The notes beneath the pieces were generated by a model, which saw nothing but the letters and a program-made list of their open reading frames with translations, was not told the origin of the DNA and searched no databases. Shown here piece after piece: positions 1-6,605 of a stretch of DNA of 64,000 bases (position 1 is its first letter; the number at the start of each line of letters is the position of its first letter). The position numbers and the translations under genes are program-made. The DNA comes from Robertmurraya korlensis (lineage in GTDB: Bacteria > Bacillota > Bacilli > Bacillales > Cytobacillaceae): contig NZ_JAMBNS010000001.1 in assembly GCF_023715225.1 (NCBI RefSeq), forward strand, positions 372,001 through 436,000, in the 5' to 3' direction.

Positions 1-537
1 GCAGCAATGTCCACAACGATTCTATTAGATAGATTTAAGCCTGATTATGTTATTAACACAGGCTCAGCAGGAGGCTTTCATCCTGATTTAAATGTAGGTG
101 ATGTTGTTATCTCTTCTGAGGTACGCCATCATGATGTAGACGTTACAGCATTTGGATATGAGTATGGTCAAGTCCCGCAGCTTCCTGCAGCGTTTGAGGC
201 CAATTCCGGGCTTGTTGAGATTGCAGAAGCAGCTGCACAGGAAATTGGTAGTGTGCAAGTTGTGAAAGGATTAATCGCAACGGGCGATTCTTTTATGAAT
301 GATCCAAAGCGTGTGGATGCAATCCGTGATAAATTTCTTGATCTGCAGGCGGTTGAAATGGAAGCAGCTGCTATTGCCCAAGTTTCCTATCAATTTGGGA
401 TTCCATTTGTTATCATACGTTCACTTTCTGATATCGCTGGAAAAGAATCAGATGTTTCTTTTGAACAATATTTAGAAAAAGCAGCACTTCATTCAGCCTC
501 TTTGGTTATGAAAATCGTTGAAAAGATCAAAGGCTGA
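1..537 (+). CDS. mtnN: 5'-methylthioadenosine/S-adenosylhomocysteine nucleosidase, 5'-truncated by window edge
   Basis: The reading frame is open from base 1, so the start lies outside the window; 178 C-terminal residues are visible of the roughly 230 usual for the family. MtnN hydrolyses the N-glycosidic bond of methylthioadenosine and S-adenosylhomocysteine in the cytoplasm, feeding methionine salvage and removing methylation by-products. Visible family features are NTGSAGG near the visible N-terminus, the [16 protein letters not shown] substrate segment, VEMEAAA (glutamate contacting the ribose) and RSLSDIA, which carries the catalytic aspartate. In B. subtilis mtnN heads a sulfur-metabolism operon ending in yrhC. 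Here yrhC follows after 93 bases with no mccA or mccB between. Assignment is secure. Confidence 0.95.
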   Translation, partial: AAMSTTILLDRFKPDYVINTGSAGGFHPDLNVGDVVISSEVRHHDVDVTAFGYEYGQVPQLPAAFEANSGLVEIAEAAAQEIGSVQVVKGLIATGDSFMNDPKRVDAIRDKFLDLQAVEMEAAAIAQVSYQFGIPFVIIRSLSDIAGKESDVSFEQYLEKAALHSASLVMKIVEKIKG

Positions 538-630
538 TTGAATAACCTTAGAAAAATTGCTATTAATTACATCCTCACTAACACAGCTTTCTATGATAAA
601 GTAGTTTCATAGAACAAGAGAAGGTTGCAG

Positions 631-882
631 GTGAGTGTAGTGAAAGATAGCAGCAAAGGAAAAATGCTTGAAGAGAAAATGATTGACTTTAAAAGATTTG
701 CGGTTGTATTACTTGCCGTAGGAAGCTTTTTTTACCTAGGTGTTATCATTCCATCAGGTGAAAAGGTGCTAACCGATCTATATATTATGATGTGCTCATC
801 TATGCTGTTTTTATCAGGTTCTATTTACTTTTTTACTTTATCGAAGCAAATAAAAACAAAGCTTGATGACATAAATGAATAG
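631..882 (+). CDS. yrhC: YrhC family small membrane protein
   Basis: This is a protein of about 83 residues with two predicted membrane segments, roughly residues 23-43 (VVLLAVGSFFYLGVIIPS) and 49-68, and a charged C-terminus. The N-terminal stretch KMIDFKRFAVVLLAVGSFFY is typical of YrhC, the last gene of the B. subtilis mtnN-mccA-mccB-yrhC operon; its function is unknown. The start is ambiguous. TTG at 625 touches the GAGAAGG ribosome-binding site and is unlikely. GTG at 631 has 6-base spacing, and GTG at 640 could use AGGTGAG. I chose 631. A strong terminator follows at once. Confidence 0.75.
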   Translation: MSVVKDSSKGKMLEEKMIDFKRFAVVLLAVGSFFYLGVIIPSGEKVLTDLYIMMCSSMLFLSGSIYFFTLSKQIKTKLDDINE

Positions 883-884
883 AA

Positions 885-920
885 AAACAGCTCTCAGCTA
901 GCCTGAGGGCTGTTTTTTTT
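885..920 (+). terminator. Rho-independent terminator after yrhC
   Basis: The arms AACAGCTCTCAG (887-898) and CTGAGGGCTGTT (903-914) form a GC-rich hairpin followed by a run of eight T. It closes the mtnN-yrhC unit. Confidence 0.9.
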
Positions 921-940
921 GAAATTATTAAAAATAGGGG

Positions 941-976
941 TTTACAGAAGTGGTAATAGTGGATATAATTACCACT
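941..976 (+). promoter_or_regulatory. Strong sigma-A promoter with overlapping operator-like dyad
   Basis: A -35 TTTACA (941-946) and a consensus -10 TATAAT (964-969) are separated by 17 bases. The arms AGTGGTAAT (949-957) and ATTACCACT (968-976) form a perfect 9-bp inverted repeat with a 10-base centre, covering the spacer and the -10. The partial extension TTACAG / TGTAA lengthens the symmetry. This geometry is that of a repressor site blocking RNA polymerase. The regulator is unknown; the half-site is not one I can assign to Fur, Zur, PerR or MntR. It drives the small-ORF cluster downstream. Confidence 0.65.
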
Positions 977-1011
977 GTAAGCAATAATTTCTAAAAAGGA
1001 GGTCGAGTGAA

Positions 1012-1095
1012 ATGATTAAATTATTTGTAGCAACTGAAAAGAAAACAACTAAATGTTTCACGCATTCGACCATTAGGAATGGATTGCTTAAGTAA
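1012..1095 (+). CDS. Small ORF, 27 aa, unknown
   Basis: ATG at 1012 follows AAAAAGGAGG (995-1002) with good spacing. The 27-residue product begins MIKLFVATEKKTTK and is basic, with no membrane segment. It is the first ORF after the promoter at 941 and is followed by two tandem terminator-like hairpins, so it could be a leader peptide or a free small protein. I do not recognise it. Support is a strong ribosome-binding site and position only. Confidence 0.45.
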   Translation: MIKLFVATEKKTTKCFTHSTIRNGLLK

Positions 1096-1120
1096 ATGTG
1101 AACCTAACTTATGCCATTTC

Positions 1121-1155
1121 AAAGCCGCATGGAGAATGTACTCTTGCGGCTTTTT
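1121..1155 (+). terminator. Terminator-like hairpin 1 in the small-ORF cluster
   Basis: AAAGCCGCA (1121-1129) pairs with TGCGGCTTT (1145-1153) and is followed by T residues. It lies 25 bases after the 27-aa ORF. Confidence 0.75.
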
Positions 1156-1166
1156 ATATGCCTAAA

Positions 1167-1195
1167 AGTCGCAGGGGGATCTCTGCGGCTTTTTT
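1167..1195 (+). terminator. Terminator-like hairpin 2 in the small-ORF cluster
   Basis: AGTCGCAG (1167-1174) pairs with CTGCGGCT (1183-1190, one wobble) and is followed by a T run. It is a near-duplicate of the hairpin 40 bases upstream (shared GCGGCTTTTT arm). Together they separate the first small ORF from yrzI, so yrzI needs read-through or its own promoter. Confidence 0.75.
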
Positions 1196-1223
1196 GTGTG
1201 CAAAAATAAAGGAGGTGATAGAT

Positions 1224-1364
1224 ATGACACTGAATATATTATTCTTAACAGTGACGATTAAAAAACGTAACGTGTCAGCTGCTGAATTTGAACGAGCAGA
1301 ACAGGCAAAAAAACATTATGAAGCTACTCGCGATCGTATGCTTTCCATTCAACGATTATTTTAA
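1224..1364 (+). CDS. yrzI: YrzI family small protein
   Basis: This 46-residue protein starts at ATG 1224 behind a textbook AAAGGAGGTGATAG. The N-terminus MTLNILFLTVTIKKR matches the YrzI family (Bac_small_YrzI), short Bacillus-specific proteins with a hydrophobic first dozen residues and a charged helical tail, often encoded in tandem with other tiny ORFs. Function is not established. The longer upstream in-frame extension (from 1098) runs through two terminator hairpins and is not credible. Its neighbours are also tiny ORFs with strong ribosome-binding sites. Confidence 0.8.
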   Translation: MTLNILFLTVTIKKRNVSAAEFERAEQAKKHYEATRDRMLSIQRLF

Positions 1365-1406
1365 AGTATGGTTAATAACAAAACTAAAAAATAAAGAAAG
1401 GTGGGA

Positions 1407-1472
1407 ATGAAGATGATTTATTTCATGCAAGATCGTAAGGCAGTTTTATGGGTGGAGAAAGATACCACCTAA
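1407..1472 (+). CDS. Small ORF, 21 aa, unknown
   Basis: ATG at 1407 follows GAAAGGTGGG; the product begins MKMIYFMQDRKAVLW and ends at 1472. ATG at 1413 is an alternative start. It lies 42 bases after yrzI with no terminator between. Function is unknown; evidence is limited to the ribosome-binding site and position in the cluster. Confidence 0.4.
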   Translation: MKMIYFMQDRKAVLWVEKDTT

Positions 1473-1499
1473 CGAGTTTGTGGTGAGGAGGGGAATTCG

Positions 1500-1559
1500 A
1501 TGTTCCTCCGTGTATTGTTGCTGTCTCTAGAAATGTATCGCATAAGAAAACTAAAGTAG
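1500..1559 (+). CDS. Small ORF, 19 aa, unknown, with occluded ribosome-binding site
   Basis: ATG at 1500 is preceded by GAGGAGGGG (1485-1493). The product, MFLRVLLLSLEMYRIRKLK, is a short amphipathic or hydrophobic basic peptide. The ribosome-binding site can pair with TTCCTCC just inside the coding region (1503-1509), which would hide the start. No known family is recognised. Confidence 0.4.
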   Translation: MFLRVLLLSLEMYRIRKLK

Positions 1560-1710
1560 AGTTCTTCCCCCGGAGAAATCTCTTAGTATAAAAGTGACTT
1601 AGTGCATTTTGAAGGCTTCATAAGTAACAAAATGTTCACATCCATTCGCCATTTTGATCTGAATTATATGGTACATTCGAAGTAACAAAAGGGTGAGAAG
1701 GGGTGGTAAC

Positions 1711-1788
1711 ATGTTTGCAATTGTTATGGGTTTAATTATATGCGGATCTGTAGGTTGTATAATTGCTGCCGAAGTTTCCGTAGAATAG
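1711..1788 (+). CDS. Small hydrophobic ORF, 25 aa, unknown
   Basis: ATG at 1711 follows GGGTGAGAAGGGGTGG. The 25 residues are nearly all one transmembrane helix (MFAIVMGLIICGSVGCIIAA) with an acidic tail. The terminator starts 7 bases after the stop. It could be a small membrane peptide of the YrzI-type locus. The 150 bases before it (1560-1710) show no convincing gene. Confidence 0.45.
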   Translation: MFAIVMGLIICGSVGCIIAAEVSVE

Positions 1789-1794
1789 AAGCTT

Positions 1795-1827
1795 AAAACA
1801 CCGACCAACGCTGTCGGTGTTTTTTTA
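1795..1827 (+). terminator. Rho-independent terminator closing the small-ORF cluster
   Basis: AAAACACCGAC (1795-1805) pairs with GTCGGTGTTTT (1813-1823), followed by T residues. Confidence 0.9.
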
Positions 1828-1929
1828 AAATTAATTCTATTTAAATATAATTAAGTGGGACAGACAAATACGACCACCTCTCTTCATAGGTATTAACATG
1901 GGGAAAGTCCTGAAAGTGGGGTGGAATAA

Positions 1930-2655
1930 ATGTCAGGTATATTGACTGCACTTAGTTATTTAGTAAAGGAAATTGTGTTTTTAGTTTCCTATGTTAAAAA
2001 TAATGCATTTCCACAACCTTTATCATCGTCGGATGAGAAGAAATATTTACGATTGATGGCAGATGGTGATGCTCACGCTCGTAATATGCTTATTGAACAT
2101 AATCTTCGTCTCGTCGCTCATATCGTCAAAAAATTTGAGAATACGGGGGAAGATTCAGAGGATTTAATCTCCATTGGAACAATTGGATTAATTAAAGCCA
2201 TTGAAAGCTATTCAGAAGGGAAAGGAACAAAGCTAGCTACGTATGCGGCCCGCTGTATAGAAAATGAAATTCTTATGCATTTACGGGCTTTGAAAAAGAC
2301 AAAAAAAGATGTGTCCCTACACGACCCAATTGGTCAGGATAAAGAAGGCAACGAGATATCATTAATTGATGTCTTGAAATCAGAATCTGAGGATGTCATA
2401 GAGACCATTCAACTAAATATGGAGCTTGAAAAGGTAAAAGAATTTATTGACGTGCTGGATGATAGGGAAAAGGAAGTAATCGTTGGTCGATTTGGTCTCG
2501 ATTTAAAAAAGGAAAAAACGCAGAGAGAGATTGCGAAAGAATTAGGCATATCAAGAAGCTATGTTTCAAGAATTGAAAAAAGAGCATTGATGAAGATGTT
2601 TCATGAATTTTATCGAGCAGAGAAGGAAAAGCGAAAGCGTGATTCACAAAGTTAG
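1930..2655 (+). CDS. sigK: RNA polymerase sporulation sigma factor SigK (pro-sigma-K), uninterrupted
   Basis: This 241-residue protein has the length of B. subtilis pro-sigma-K. Sigma-K directs late mother-cell transcription for coat and cortex formation. The first 20 residues ([20 protein letters not shown]) are the membrane-binding pro-sequence that SpoIVFB removes before YVKNNAFP. Region 2 (about 45-115) contains [14 protein letters not shown] and the region 4 helix-turn-helix contains [20 protein letters not shown]. The frame is continuous, unlike B. subtilis 168, where the skin element splits the gene and excision is needed. Upstream, GGGACAGA (1857-1864) loosely resembles a SpoIIID site but is not proof of regulation. 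Confidence 0.96.
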   Translation: MSGILTALSYLVKEIVFLVSYVKNNAFPQPLSSSDEKKYLRLMADGDAHARNMLIEHNLRLVAHIVKKFENTGEDSEDLISIGTIGLIKAIESYSEGKGTKLATYAARCIENEILMHLRALKKTKKDVSLHDPIGQDKEGNEISLIDVLKSESEDVIETIQLNMELEKVKEFIDVLDDREKEVIVGRFGLDLKKEKTQREIAKELGISRSYVSRIEKRALMKMFHEFYRAEKEKRKRDSQS

Positions 2656-2779
2656 AAGGTAACGGGCATAGAGAAAATCTATGCCTATATGTATGTAGGG
2701 AAAGTCCGCACCTGCCTACACCAATATGGACAATGAACATACATTGTTTAGTAGGATATAGTGTAAAGGAGGGTAAAAA

Positions 2780-2923
2780 ATGCCATACGGTTATCCTTAT
2801 CCATATGCTTATCAAGCACCATATTATGGTGGCGGTGGAATAGCTTTAGCACTGCTTATCGTTTTGTTCGTACTGTTGCTCATATTCGGGGGTTGGTGGT
2901 ATTTTACTGGTTATCGATATTAA
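2780..2923 (+). CDS. YjcZ family sporulation-type small membrane protein
   Basis: This 47-residue protein starts at ATG 2780 after AAAGGAGGG. The N-terminus is tyrosine/proline-rich (MPYGYPYPYAYQAPYYGGGG), followed by one transmembrane helix (IALALLIVLFVLLLIFGG) and WWYFTGYRY. The Tyr/Gly-rich head plus a terminal hydrophobic helix is the hallmark of YjcZ-type proteins, many made late in sporulation. It sits 124 bases after sigK and before a terminator, so a sigma-K-dependent role is plausible but inferred. Confidence 0.7.
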   Translation: MPYGYPYPYAYQAPYYGGGGIALALLIVLFVLLLIFGGWWYFTGYRY

Positions 2924-2928
2924 TCTTT

Positions 2929-2954
2929 GGACCCATCATCTTGATGGGTCTTTC
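2929..2954 (+). terminator. Terminator after YjcZ-like gene
   Basis: GACCCATCA and TGATGGGTC form a tight hairpin with a 3-base loop, followed by TTT. Confidence 0.8.
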
Positions 2955-3030
2955 GTATTTCGAAACTTTTCGTGGAGTTTTCGGAAAAATAAATTTATAA
3001 TGAAATAGACATTGATGAGGAGGGGTATGA

Positions 3031-4827
3031 ATGACAAAAAGAAGTAATTATCATGATGTATGGGACCTTGACGTGTTTTTTTCAGGGGGAAGTTCCTCTC
3101 AAGCATTTGTTAATCACATACATAGCTCAATAGAAGAGGTTAAAAAGTTTAGAAGTAGGGTTACAGACTGGCAACCATCAAATAAAATAGAAGATCAAGA
3201 ACAAATTGTAGAAATCGTTGAATTCTTTCAAAGAGTGGCGAAAAAGATCCGCCAGGCAGGGGCATTTGTTAGCTGTTTACATGCACAAAATACAAACGAT
3301 AAAAATGTTGGCGGACTTCGTGGGCAAGTAACTGAACTAAGTGCGAGTTTACAAAATGCTCTCACCGTTTTTGATCAAAAATTAACTACATACGACGATC
3401 AAATTTGGAAAGAGCTGCTGCAGGGAGAGGCTCTACATCCATTGCAGTTTGTGTTACTTGAAAGACGGATCCATGCATTAGAGAGACTTTCTCAGGAAGA
3501 AGAAACAATCATTAATGCATTAAGCATTGACGGCTATCATGGATGGGGGCAATTATATGATACGATCGTTGGTACGATTAAAGTTCCGTTTAAAGATGGA
3601 AACGAAACAAAAGAGTTATCAGTTGGGCAGGCAGCTAATAAGTTCGCGCATCCTGATCATGAGGTAAGAAAATCCATCTTTGAAGGCTGGGAGCAATCAT
3701 GGTCTGATAAAGCAGAGTTCTTGTCAAAAACTCTCAATCATCTTGCCGGATTTCGATTAAACACATACAAGCTTCGTGGATGGGAAGATGTGTTAAAGGA
3801 GCCTTTACAAATCAATCGTATGCAGAAGAAAACATTAGATATGATGTGGCAGGTTATTGCCGATGCCAAAGCCCCTTTTGTAACATTTTTAGAGAGAAAA
3901 GCAAAGTTACTAGGGAAGGATAAATTAAGTTGGTATGACTTAGATGCACCTATCGGTCAAGTAGAATCAAAGGTTTCTTATGAAGAGGGTGCCGAATTTA
4001 TTATTGAGCATTTTTCACGCTTTGGAAAAGAAATGACTGAGTTTGCAAGAAAGGCATTTGAACAGAAATGGATTGAAGCTGAAGATCGCCCTGGAAAAGC
4101 ACCTGGTGGTTTTCATACCTTTTTCCCTGAGAGCAATCAGTCAAGAATATTTATGACGTTTTCAGGTACCCCTTCCAATGTTTCAACTCTTGCACATGAA
4201 TTAGGCCACGGCTTTCATACATATGCGATGAGAGGTCAGCATTATTTAAATAGAAATTATGCGATGAATGTTGCAGAAACAGCCTCGACCTTTGCTGAGA
4301 TGATCGTAGCAGATGCTGCTGTCAAACAAGCGGAGAACCCAGAGGAAAAATTAGCGTTATTAGAGGATAAAATACAGCGTTCAGTAGCATTATTAATGAA
4401 TATACACGCTCGCTTTCTATTTGAAACACGCTTCTATGAGGAAAGAAAAAATGGAGTCGTAGGAACAGATCGTTTAAATCAGTTAATGAAAGAAGCACAG
4501 GAAGAGGCGTATGGTGGGGCACTTGCTGAATATCATCCTTTGTTCTGGGCCTCTAAGCTCCATTTCTTTATCACAGGTGTTCCTTTTTATAATTTTCCTT
4601 ACACATTTGGTTATTTATTCTCTTTAGGAATTTATGCAAAGGCAATAGAAGAAGGAGAAGGCTATGAGGAAAAGTACATTGCTCTATTAAAGGATACGGC
4701 ATCTATGTCAGTAGAGGAATTAGCTTGGAAGCATTTGAATGTTGATTTAACAAAGCCTGATTTTTGGGAAAAAGCAGTACAACAATGTGTAGCTGATGTT
4801 GAGGAATTTTTATCGTTAACTAAATGA
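3031..4827 (+). CDS. M3 family oligoendopeptidase
   Basis: This 598-residue cytoplasmic zinc peptidase degrades short peptides. The zinc motif HELGHGFH begins near residue 389, and the third ligand lies in VAETASTFAE near residue 416, the spacing expected for family M3. The start ATG at 3031 has GATGAGGAGG upstream. The gene is monocistronic: it has a terminator on each side. It belongs to the PepF/M3B group by length and motif, but the exact subfamily and substrate cannot be told from sequence reading, so no gene symbol is given. Confidence 0.92.
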   Translation: MTKRSNYHDVWDLDVFFSGGSSSQAFVNHIHSSIEEVKKFRSRVTDWQPSNKIEDQEQIVEIVEFFQRVAKKIRQAGAFVSCLHAQNTNDKNVGGLRGQVTELSASLQNALTVFDQKLTTYDDQIWKELLQGEALHPLQFVLLERRIHALERLSQEEETIINALSIDGYHGWGQLYDTIVGTIKVPFKDGNETKELSVGQAANKFAHPDHEVRKSIFEGWEQSWSDKAEFLSKTLNHLAGFRLNTYKLRGWEDVLKEPLQINRMQKKTLDMMWQVIADAKAPFVTFLERKAKLLGKDKLSWYDLDAPIGQVESKVSYEEGAEFIIEHFSRFGKEMTEFARKAFEQKWIEAEDRPGKAPGGFHTFFPESNQSRIFMTFSGTPSNVSTLAHELGHGFHTYAMRGQHYLNRNYAMNVAETASTFAEMIVADAAVKQAENPEEKLALLEDKIQRSVALLMNIHARFLFETRFYEERKNGVVGTDRLNQLMKEAQEEAYGGALAEYHPLFWASKLHFFITGVPFYNFPYTFGYLFSLGIYAKAIEEGEGYEEKYIALLKDTASMSVEELAWKHLNVDLTKPDFWEKAVQQCVADVEEFLSLTK

Positions 4828-4830
4828 GAC

Positions 4831-4870
4831 AATATAGACACGGCTATTATATGGCTGTGTCTATATTTTT
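4831..4870. terminator. Terminator between convergent M3 peptidase and pssA
   Basis: AATATAGACAC... pairs with ...GTGTCTATATT around 4831-4866, with a T run on the plus strand. The 3' arm overlaps the pssA stop codon, so it probably serves the plus-strand gene mainly. Confidence 0.8.
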
Positions 4871-5400
4871 TTTAATTTGAAAGGACTAACCATGAAAAAA
4901 GAAAGAATAATAATGAAAAAGAGGAACATCTCAGGAAGTAGGAACGGGAGCATAAGGTAGCTAAAAGTCAATAAGCAGCCGGCAGCTGTAATCGGTAAAC
5001 CCGTAAAATAGCTTTGATTCTCACTGATATTAAAGCGTGCAAGCCGAAATGCCCCACAGGCGATATAAAAAATCGTAAAAAATGTTCCAGGAAAGTCAAA
5101 CTCAAATAATATTCCTTGATAAATCAATAGTGCAGGTGCAACACCAAATGATATAATATCACTCATGGAATCTAATTGTTTGCCAAGCTCTGATTCAATA
5201 TGAAGTTTTCGGGCAACCATTCCATCAAATCGGTCAACGAAAGCGGCAATGAAAATTAATAAAAGGCTCAATTCTAAATTACCTTTAAGGCTCTCAATCA
5301 CTGCGAATCCACCAAGAAAGAGGTTGATGAAAGTTAAAAGATTGGCCGTTTGAATTCTTAATTTTTTAAGCGTTTGATCGAGTACGTTTAATAAAAACAA
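4861..5400 (-). CDS. pssA: CDP-diacylglycerol--serine O-phosphatidyltransferase
   Basis: This 179-residue integral membrane enzyme condenses CDP-diacylglycerol with serine to make phosphatidylserine, the precursor of phosphatidylethanolamine. The CDP-alcohol phosphotransferase signature DGx2ARx8Gx3Dx3D is complete (DGMVAR ... GKQLDSMSD, about residues 59-81). Several hydrophobic helices follow, with a short basic C-terminus. The TTG start at 5400 is supported by GGGGTGAGG five bases upstream on the minus strand. It is divergent from psd, which encodes the next enzyme. In B. subtilis the two are co-oriented in one operon. Confidence 0.93.
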   Translation of the reverse strand: MFLLNVLDQTLKKLRIQTANLLTFINLFLGGFAVIESLKGNLELSLLLIFIAAFVDRFDGMVARKLHIESELGKQLDSMSDIISFGVAPALLIYQGILFEFDFPGTFFTIFYIACGAFRLARFNISENQSYFTGLPITAAGCLLTFSYLMLPFLLPEMFLFFIIILSFFMVSPFKLKKI

Positions 5401-5456
5401 ATACGCCTCACCCCTATATTAAAATGGATAAAAAACATCTTAATTATATGTAATGA

Positions 5457-5485
5457 TTGGTTATCTTGTTTTATTCATTTATTAT
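5457..5485 (+). promoter_or_regulatory. Probable sigma-A promoter of psd
   Basis: TTGGTT (5457-5462), 17-base spacer, TATTAT (5480-5485). It lies 32 bases before the psd start and inside the divergent pssA/psd gap. Confidence 0.6.
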
Positions 5486-5517
5486 GTGAGAATTTTCCCA
5501 TAACGGAGGTTAATCCA

Positions 5518-6303
5518 TTGTTTCAGCCCATTTATCGTTTTATGATTGAATTAACCAATGGCAAATGGTCATCATTGCTGTTGAAGAGATTTGCTACATC
5601 AAATATCAGTCGTTATGTTGTTCCTCACTTCTCAAGAATCTATCGAATCAATACGGAGGAAATGGAAGGAGATCTTAAGGGATTTTCTACACTTCATGAA
5701 TTCTTTATACGAAAGCTGAGGAAAGGGAGTAGACCGATAGATCAGGACGTGCAAGCTGTTTCTAGTCCAGTGGATGCGGTCCTTGAGGAAGTTGGCCCAA
5801 TTTCAGAACAGAAATTAATTGAGGTGAAGGGGAAAACATACTCGATTTCAGAGATGCTAGGTAATGATGCACTTTTACAGAAATACATACATGGGACCTT
5901 TATGGTTTTGTACTTAAGCCCGAGTCATTACCATCGTATTCATAGTCCTGTAGCAGGAAGGATTACAGCTAGTTGGACTCTTGGAAAGAAATCATATCCA
6001 GTCAATTCACTTGGGTTAAAGTATGGAAAAAGTACACTTTCGAAAAATTATCGGACAGTGACCGAAATTCAGCATCATACCGGTCATATAGCAGTGGTGA
6101 AGGTGGGAGCCATGTTCGTGAATTCCATTGAAGTTACACATAAGAATGAACAGGTAGAAAAAGGGCAGGAACTCGCATATTTTACATTTGGATCAACAGT
6201 CGTTTTACTGTTTGAGAAAGACTCCCTTCAATCAACATTAGAAAAATCGCTTCCATTTCCTATTAAAGTGGGGGAAAGAATTGCGTTATTAAAAGAGACA
6301 TGA
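5518..6303 (+). CDS. psd: Phosphatidylserine decarboxylase
   Basis: This 261-residue membrane-associated enzyme decarboxylates phosphatidylserine to phosphatidylethanolamine. The self-cleavage motif is GST in FTFGSTVVLLF (serine near residue 226), where cleavage would generate the pyruvoyl cofactor and the alpha and beta subunits. The conserved histidine segment YHRIHSPVAG lies near residues 138-147. The TTG start at 5518 has GGAGGT seven bases upstream. Family length is normal. Confidence 0.95.
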   Translation: MFQPIYRFMIELTNGKWSSLLLKRFATSNISRYVVPHFSRIYRINTEEMEGDLKGFSTLHEFFIRKLRKGSRPIDQDVQAVSSPVDAVLEEVGPISEQKLIEVKGKTYSISEMLGNDALLQKYIHGTFMVLYLSPSHYHRIHSPVAGRITASWTLGKKSYPVNSLGLKYGKSTLSKNYRTVTEIQHHTGHIAVVKVGAMFVNSIEVTHKNEQVEKGQELAYFTFGSTVVLLFEKDSLQSTLEKSLPFPIKVGERIALLKET

Positions 6304-6322
6304 TATTGTTTTGTGAGCGCAA

Positions 6323-6347
6323 AGAAAAAAGCCCCACAAAGGGCTTA
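6323..6347 (-). terminator. Terminator of sda
   Basis: On the minus strand AAGCCC and GGGCTT form a hairpin followed by six T (plus-strand A run at 6325-6330), directly after the sda stop codon. Confidence 0.8.
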
Positions 6348-6482
6348 TTAGACAATGATTTTGTGAGTTAATGAACGACGGTGAATTTCTGTCTCAATTA
6401 GATAAATAAAATCTTTGCTTAGTTGTAATTCTCTTGCTTTAAAATACGATTCAACAAGCAAGTCATCCGATAATTTACGCAA
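6348..6482 (-). CDS. sda: Sporulation checkpoint protein Sda (histidine kinase inhibitor)
   Basis: This 44-residue helical-hairpin protein starts [16 protein letters not shown] and ends in [13 protein letters not shown], matching the Sda family end to end. Sda binds the sporulation kinase KinA and blocks autophosphorylation when replication is perturbed. The start is TTG at 6482, with GAAAGGTGTG eight bases upstream on the minus strand. It sits divergent from yqeG, as in B. subtilis. DnaA boxes and a LexA-like dyad lie just upstream, fitting the known coupling of sda to replication. Confidence 0.93.
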   Translation of the reverse strand: MRKLSDDLLVESYFKARELQLSKDFIYLIETEIHRRSLTHKIIV

Positions 6483-6566
6483 TGGAAATCACACCTTTCT
6501 TTTCTTGAGAATGGTTCTAATGCATAGTGATTCATCATAAAATGTAGGCTATGTAGCTGTACTCCT

Positions 6567-6595
6567 ACTCTATCAAAATAAACAAAACAGAACAA
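6567..6595 (-). promoter_or_regulatory. Candidate sda promoter (extended -10)
   Basis: On the minus strand a weak -35 TTGTTC (6590-6595) and -10 TAGAGT (6567-6572) are 17 bases apart, with TGA directly before the -10, an extended -10 feature. The -35 overlaps the LexA-like dyad. Confidence 0.45.
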
Positions 6596-6605
6596 CCGTT
6601 CTGTT
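6586..6605. promoter_or_regulatory. LexA-like dyad upstream of sda
   Basis: AACAGAAC-AACC-GTTCTGTT is a perfect 8-bp-arm dyad. Its core GAAC-N4-GTTC fits the Bacillus LexA (DinR) consensus at all invariant positions and departs at one flanking/central preference. It overlaps the candidate sda -35. LexA binding is inferred. Confidence 0.5.

Noticed and set aside
1638-1693. 17-residue ORF beginning at the ATG near 1632 and repeated AGTAACAAAA
   Set aside because: No ribosome-binding site at usual distance; the decamer repeat may be chance in A-rich sequence.
1599-1808. Minus-strand 69-residue ORF
   Set aside because: It runs through the small-ORF cluster and the terminator at 1795 in the wrong direction, and has no ribosome-binding site.
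1850-1900. Sigma-E, sigma-K or SpoIIID sites before sigK
   Set aside because: GGGACAGA and CATAGGTA resemble parts of consensus sites, but the paired -35 elements and spacing do not fit well enough to list as features.
2444-2815. Minus-strand 123-residue ORF over the end of sigK
   Set aside because: It is antisense to the conserved sigK C-terminus and overlaps the YjcZ-like gene; composition is that of a shadow frame.
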